From Opitutales bacterium (GTDB taxonomy: Bacteria; Verrucomicrobiota; Verrucomicrobiia; Opitutales; JABSRG01): 44,732 nt of DNA. Where the stretch lies: the NCBI GenBank assembly GCA_013215165.1, contig JABSRG010000025.1, positions 1-44,732 of the forward strand, written 5' to 3'. A model generated the notes under the pieces. The model ran no database searches. It had not been told where the DNA came from and saw only the letters and a program-made list of their open reading frames with translations. Position 1 is the first letter of the stretch; each line of letters begins with the position of its first letter. Positions 43,571-44,732 of the stretch are shown here, piece after piece. The position numbers and the translations under genes are program-made.

Positions 43571-44732
43571 TTAGTTTTCGAGGGCTATGAGGCGCTGAAG
43601 GATTTGAGCGTTTGATCTGCGTAAATCTGAAAGATCAGTGGATAGTTGAACATTACTTCCGCGCACTTCTGCGATTTCCGCGGCTTGTTCTTCGAGCTGC
43701 TTTTCCTTCTCGATTAAGTGAAGAGTGAGCTCTTCGATTTTGGCCATTTGTAGGGTGACGAGTTCGGAGAGCTTGGCGCCGTTTTGCTCGATCTCGGTGG
43801 CGGAGGGGATACCGGGGAGGTGGCCGTGGGCGGTGATGTGGGCTTCGACTTCGGCGAGCGGAGCTAGACGGTAGTCGTCTTCGAAGACGTAGTCGGACCA
43901 GCCGGATTCGACGATGACTTCCTTAGCGCGGATAGTGCCGTTGACGGATAGTTTGTGGGTCGGATTGGTGGTGCCGATGCCGACGTTGCCGGTATCGCCT
44001 TCAATTCTAAATTTCTCGCTGTAACCCCCTGATGCCGAATACGAGCGCAGTATAGTGTCCCCACCTCCTCCGAGGTCCCGATTTCCTGTGATGTAGACAC
44101 GACCGTCCGTGTATGGAAACCAAGTATTAGCTCCATTCGACGACGATGCTAATTTGATTGTATCTTTCCAAATCTCTACCCCCGCGGTTGGATTTACCAT
44201 TCCCACTCCAAGGTTTCCGTTCGAAGCGGCAAAAAGAATATTTTTCGAACCTCCGGCTCCTTTCACTTGCAGCGCTGCGCGCGAAGACGAGTTATCTTTG
44301 TCTACGATTAGGACGTCTGGCGCACCGTTCGTTAGACCTGACTCGAACTTGGCTGTTCTTGCTGTAGTGTTATCACCACTTCGCCCATCTCGAGCCACAT
44401 GAAGCCGAGCTTGGGGGTTAAATTCAGCAACTCCGACATGACCTAAATTGTTAATCCGAATGCCCGCATATTGATTATTCCAAGGAGCTATTGTCAGGCC
44501 GCCTGTGTTATGGCTGCCTTCTGAAAAAATAATGCCCGAATCTCCAGTTCGGGTTATCCCGGAAAAGTTTCCCTGGGACAGTCTTGGGAAAAATCTTATC
44601 CAATTGCCAGATGTTGATTCAGCAGTGAAACCGTTTGTCGAAGTTCCATTGGTAGTTATTAACTCGCTAATATAATACATGACTTTCACCCATGCATCAT
44701 TCATCCTTTCAGGCATGGAAAAACGAGATGCT
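43571..44732 (-). CDS. Tail-fibre-like protein 2, probably cut by the window edge
   Basis: A 381-residue frame from the Met at 44716 is open to the end of the window, and no signal peptide follows that Met, so the true N-terminus probably lies outside. It carries VGIGTTNPTHKLSVNG-type repeat units, a middle part with GNWIRFFPRLSQGN and GGGDTILRSYSASGG, the same IRAKEVIVESGWSDYVF block as its paralogue and a longer C-terminal coiled coil (~335-380). Neighbouring position suggests it is part of the RHS-associated array. What it binds is unknown. Confidence 0.7.
   Translation of the reverse strand, partial: ASRFSMPERMNDAWVKVMYYISELITTNGTSTNGFTAESTSGNWIRFFPRLSQGNFSGITRTGDSGIIFSEGSHNTGGLTIAPWNNQYAGIRINNLGHVGVAEFNPQARLHVARDGRSGDNTTARTAKFESGLTNGAPDVLIVDKDNSSSRAALQVKGAGGSKNILFAASNGNLGVGMVNPTAGVEIWKDTIKLASSSNGANTWFPYTDGRVYITGNRDLGGGGDTILRSYSASGGYSEKFRIEGDTGNVGIGTTNPTHKLSVNGTIRAKEVIVESGWSDYVFEDDYRLAPLAEVEAHITAHGHLPGIPSATEIEQNGAKLSELVTLQMAKIEELTLHLIEKEKQLEEQAAEIAEVRGSNVQLSTDLSDLRRSNAQILQRLIALEN

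Larger units (their letters stand above)
42371..43984. repeat. Shared 291 bp C-terminal block of the two tail-fibre-like genes
   Basis: Bases 42371-42661 and 43694-43984 align without gaps at constant offset 1323, with only scattered mismatches. They encode the IRAKEVIVESGWSDYVF...LTLHLIEKEKQLE block in both genes, while the upstream domains differ. This points to gene duplication or cassette-like exchange of the variable part, or to gene conversion in the shared end. Confidence 0.8.

Noticed and set aside
41783-44732. Prophage tail module suggested by fibre-like proteins
   Set aside because: No capsid, terminase, portal, baseplate or integrase gene is seen, and the fibre-like protein whose start is in the window has a signal peptide, so a secreted surface role is preferred.
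1-44732. CRISPR array
   Set aside because: I found no regularly spaced short direct repeats with unique spacers; the repeats present are REP hairpins, tandem in-gene repeats and transposase copies.

Overview
The window most resembles a chromosomal segment of a marine Verrucomicrobiota, probably an Opitutae/Puniceicoccales relative. This is inferred from gene content: a Ni-superoxide dismutase, REP-associated transposases with their hairpins, secreted FecR/beta-helix and cadherin-like proteins, and tail-fibre-like proteins with a shared C-terminal block. No rRNA or other taxonomic marker is present, so the assignment is a hypothesis.

Layout. 1-3050: accessory patch with two decayed IS110 pieces, a Phd/YefM-RelE type toxin-antitoxin pair, a small membrane protein and a conserved hypothetical gene. 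3104-7051: an LplT-Aas type three-domain lysophospholipid recycling protein, divergent from a MarR regulator, with a 12+12 bp inverted repeat between them. 7169-11092: a dienelactone-hydrolase-like protein, Ni-SOD with a signal peptide, an M3 oligopeptidase and an NTF2-like protein. 11229-11544: tRNA-Leu(CAA) whose 3' end plus downstream flank is repeated 181 bp further on. 11744-14952: a four-gene polar amino acid ABC transporter.

14988-29604 is almost all minus strand and tightly packed. Read in transcription order it holds a LolA-like protein, an MMPL exporter, dapA, dapB, ruvA, a CHASE2-class III cyclase, a FecR/beta-helix surface protein, an outer-membrane barrel and a large cadherin-like secreted protein. 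The last four look like one signalling and envelope module. Two of them are split by one-base changes in G runs (G7 at 20827-20833, G5 at 16333-16337). An RdgB-type nucleotide pyrophosphatase at 29692-30306 closes the conserved part.

30307-44732 is accessory. REP-like hairpins lead into a RAYT transposase with an amber codon. Then comes a polymorphic-toxin locus on the minus strand. Upstream in transcription are two tail-fibre-like proteins, a small coathanger/EF-hand-like secreted protein and a very large RHS/YD-repeat protein with a Sec signal peptide, itself frameshifted near 40171. The RHS protein ends in a tip with a permuted papain-like His...Cys pattern, overlapping a one-TM candidate immunity gene. 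Further downstream is a displaced second tip with a JAMM-like motif and its candidate immunity gene. This orphan cassette is bracketed by 471 bp direct repeats derived from the RAYT gene.

The most interesting parts are the RHS/orphan-cassette locus and the CHASE2-FecR-barrel-cadherin module with its homopolymer frame breaks. All functions are inferred from motifs read by eye; no database search was possible.
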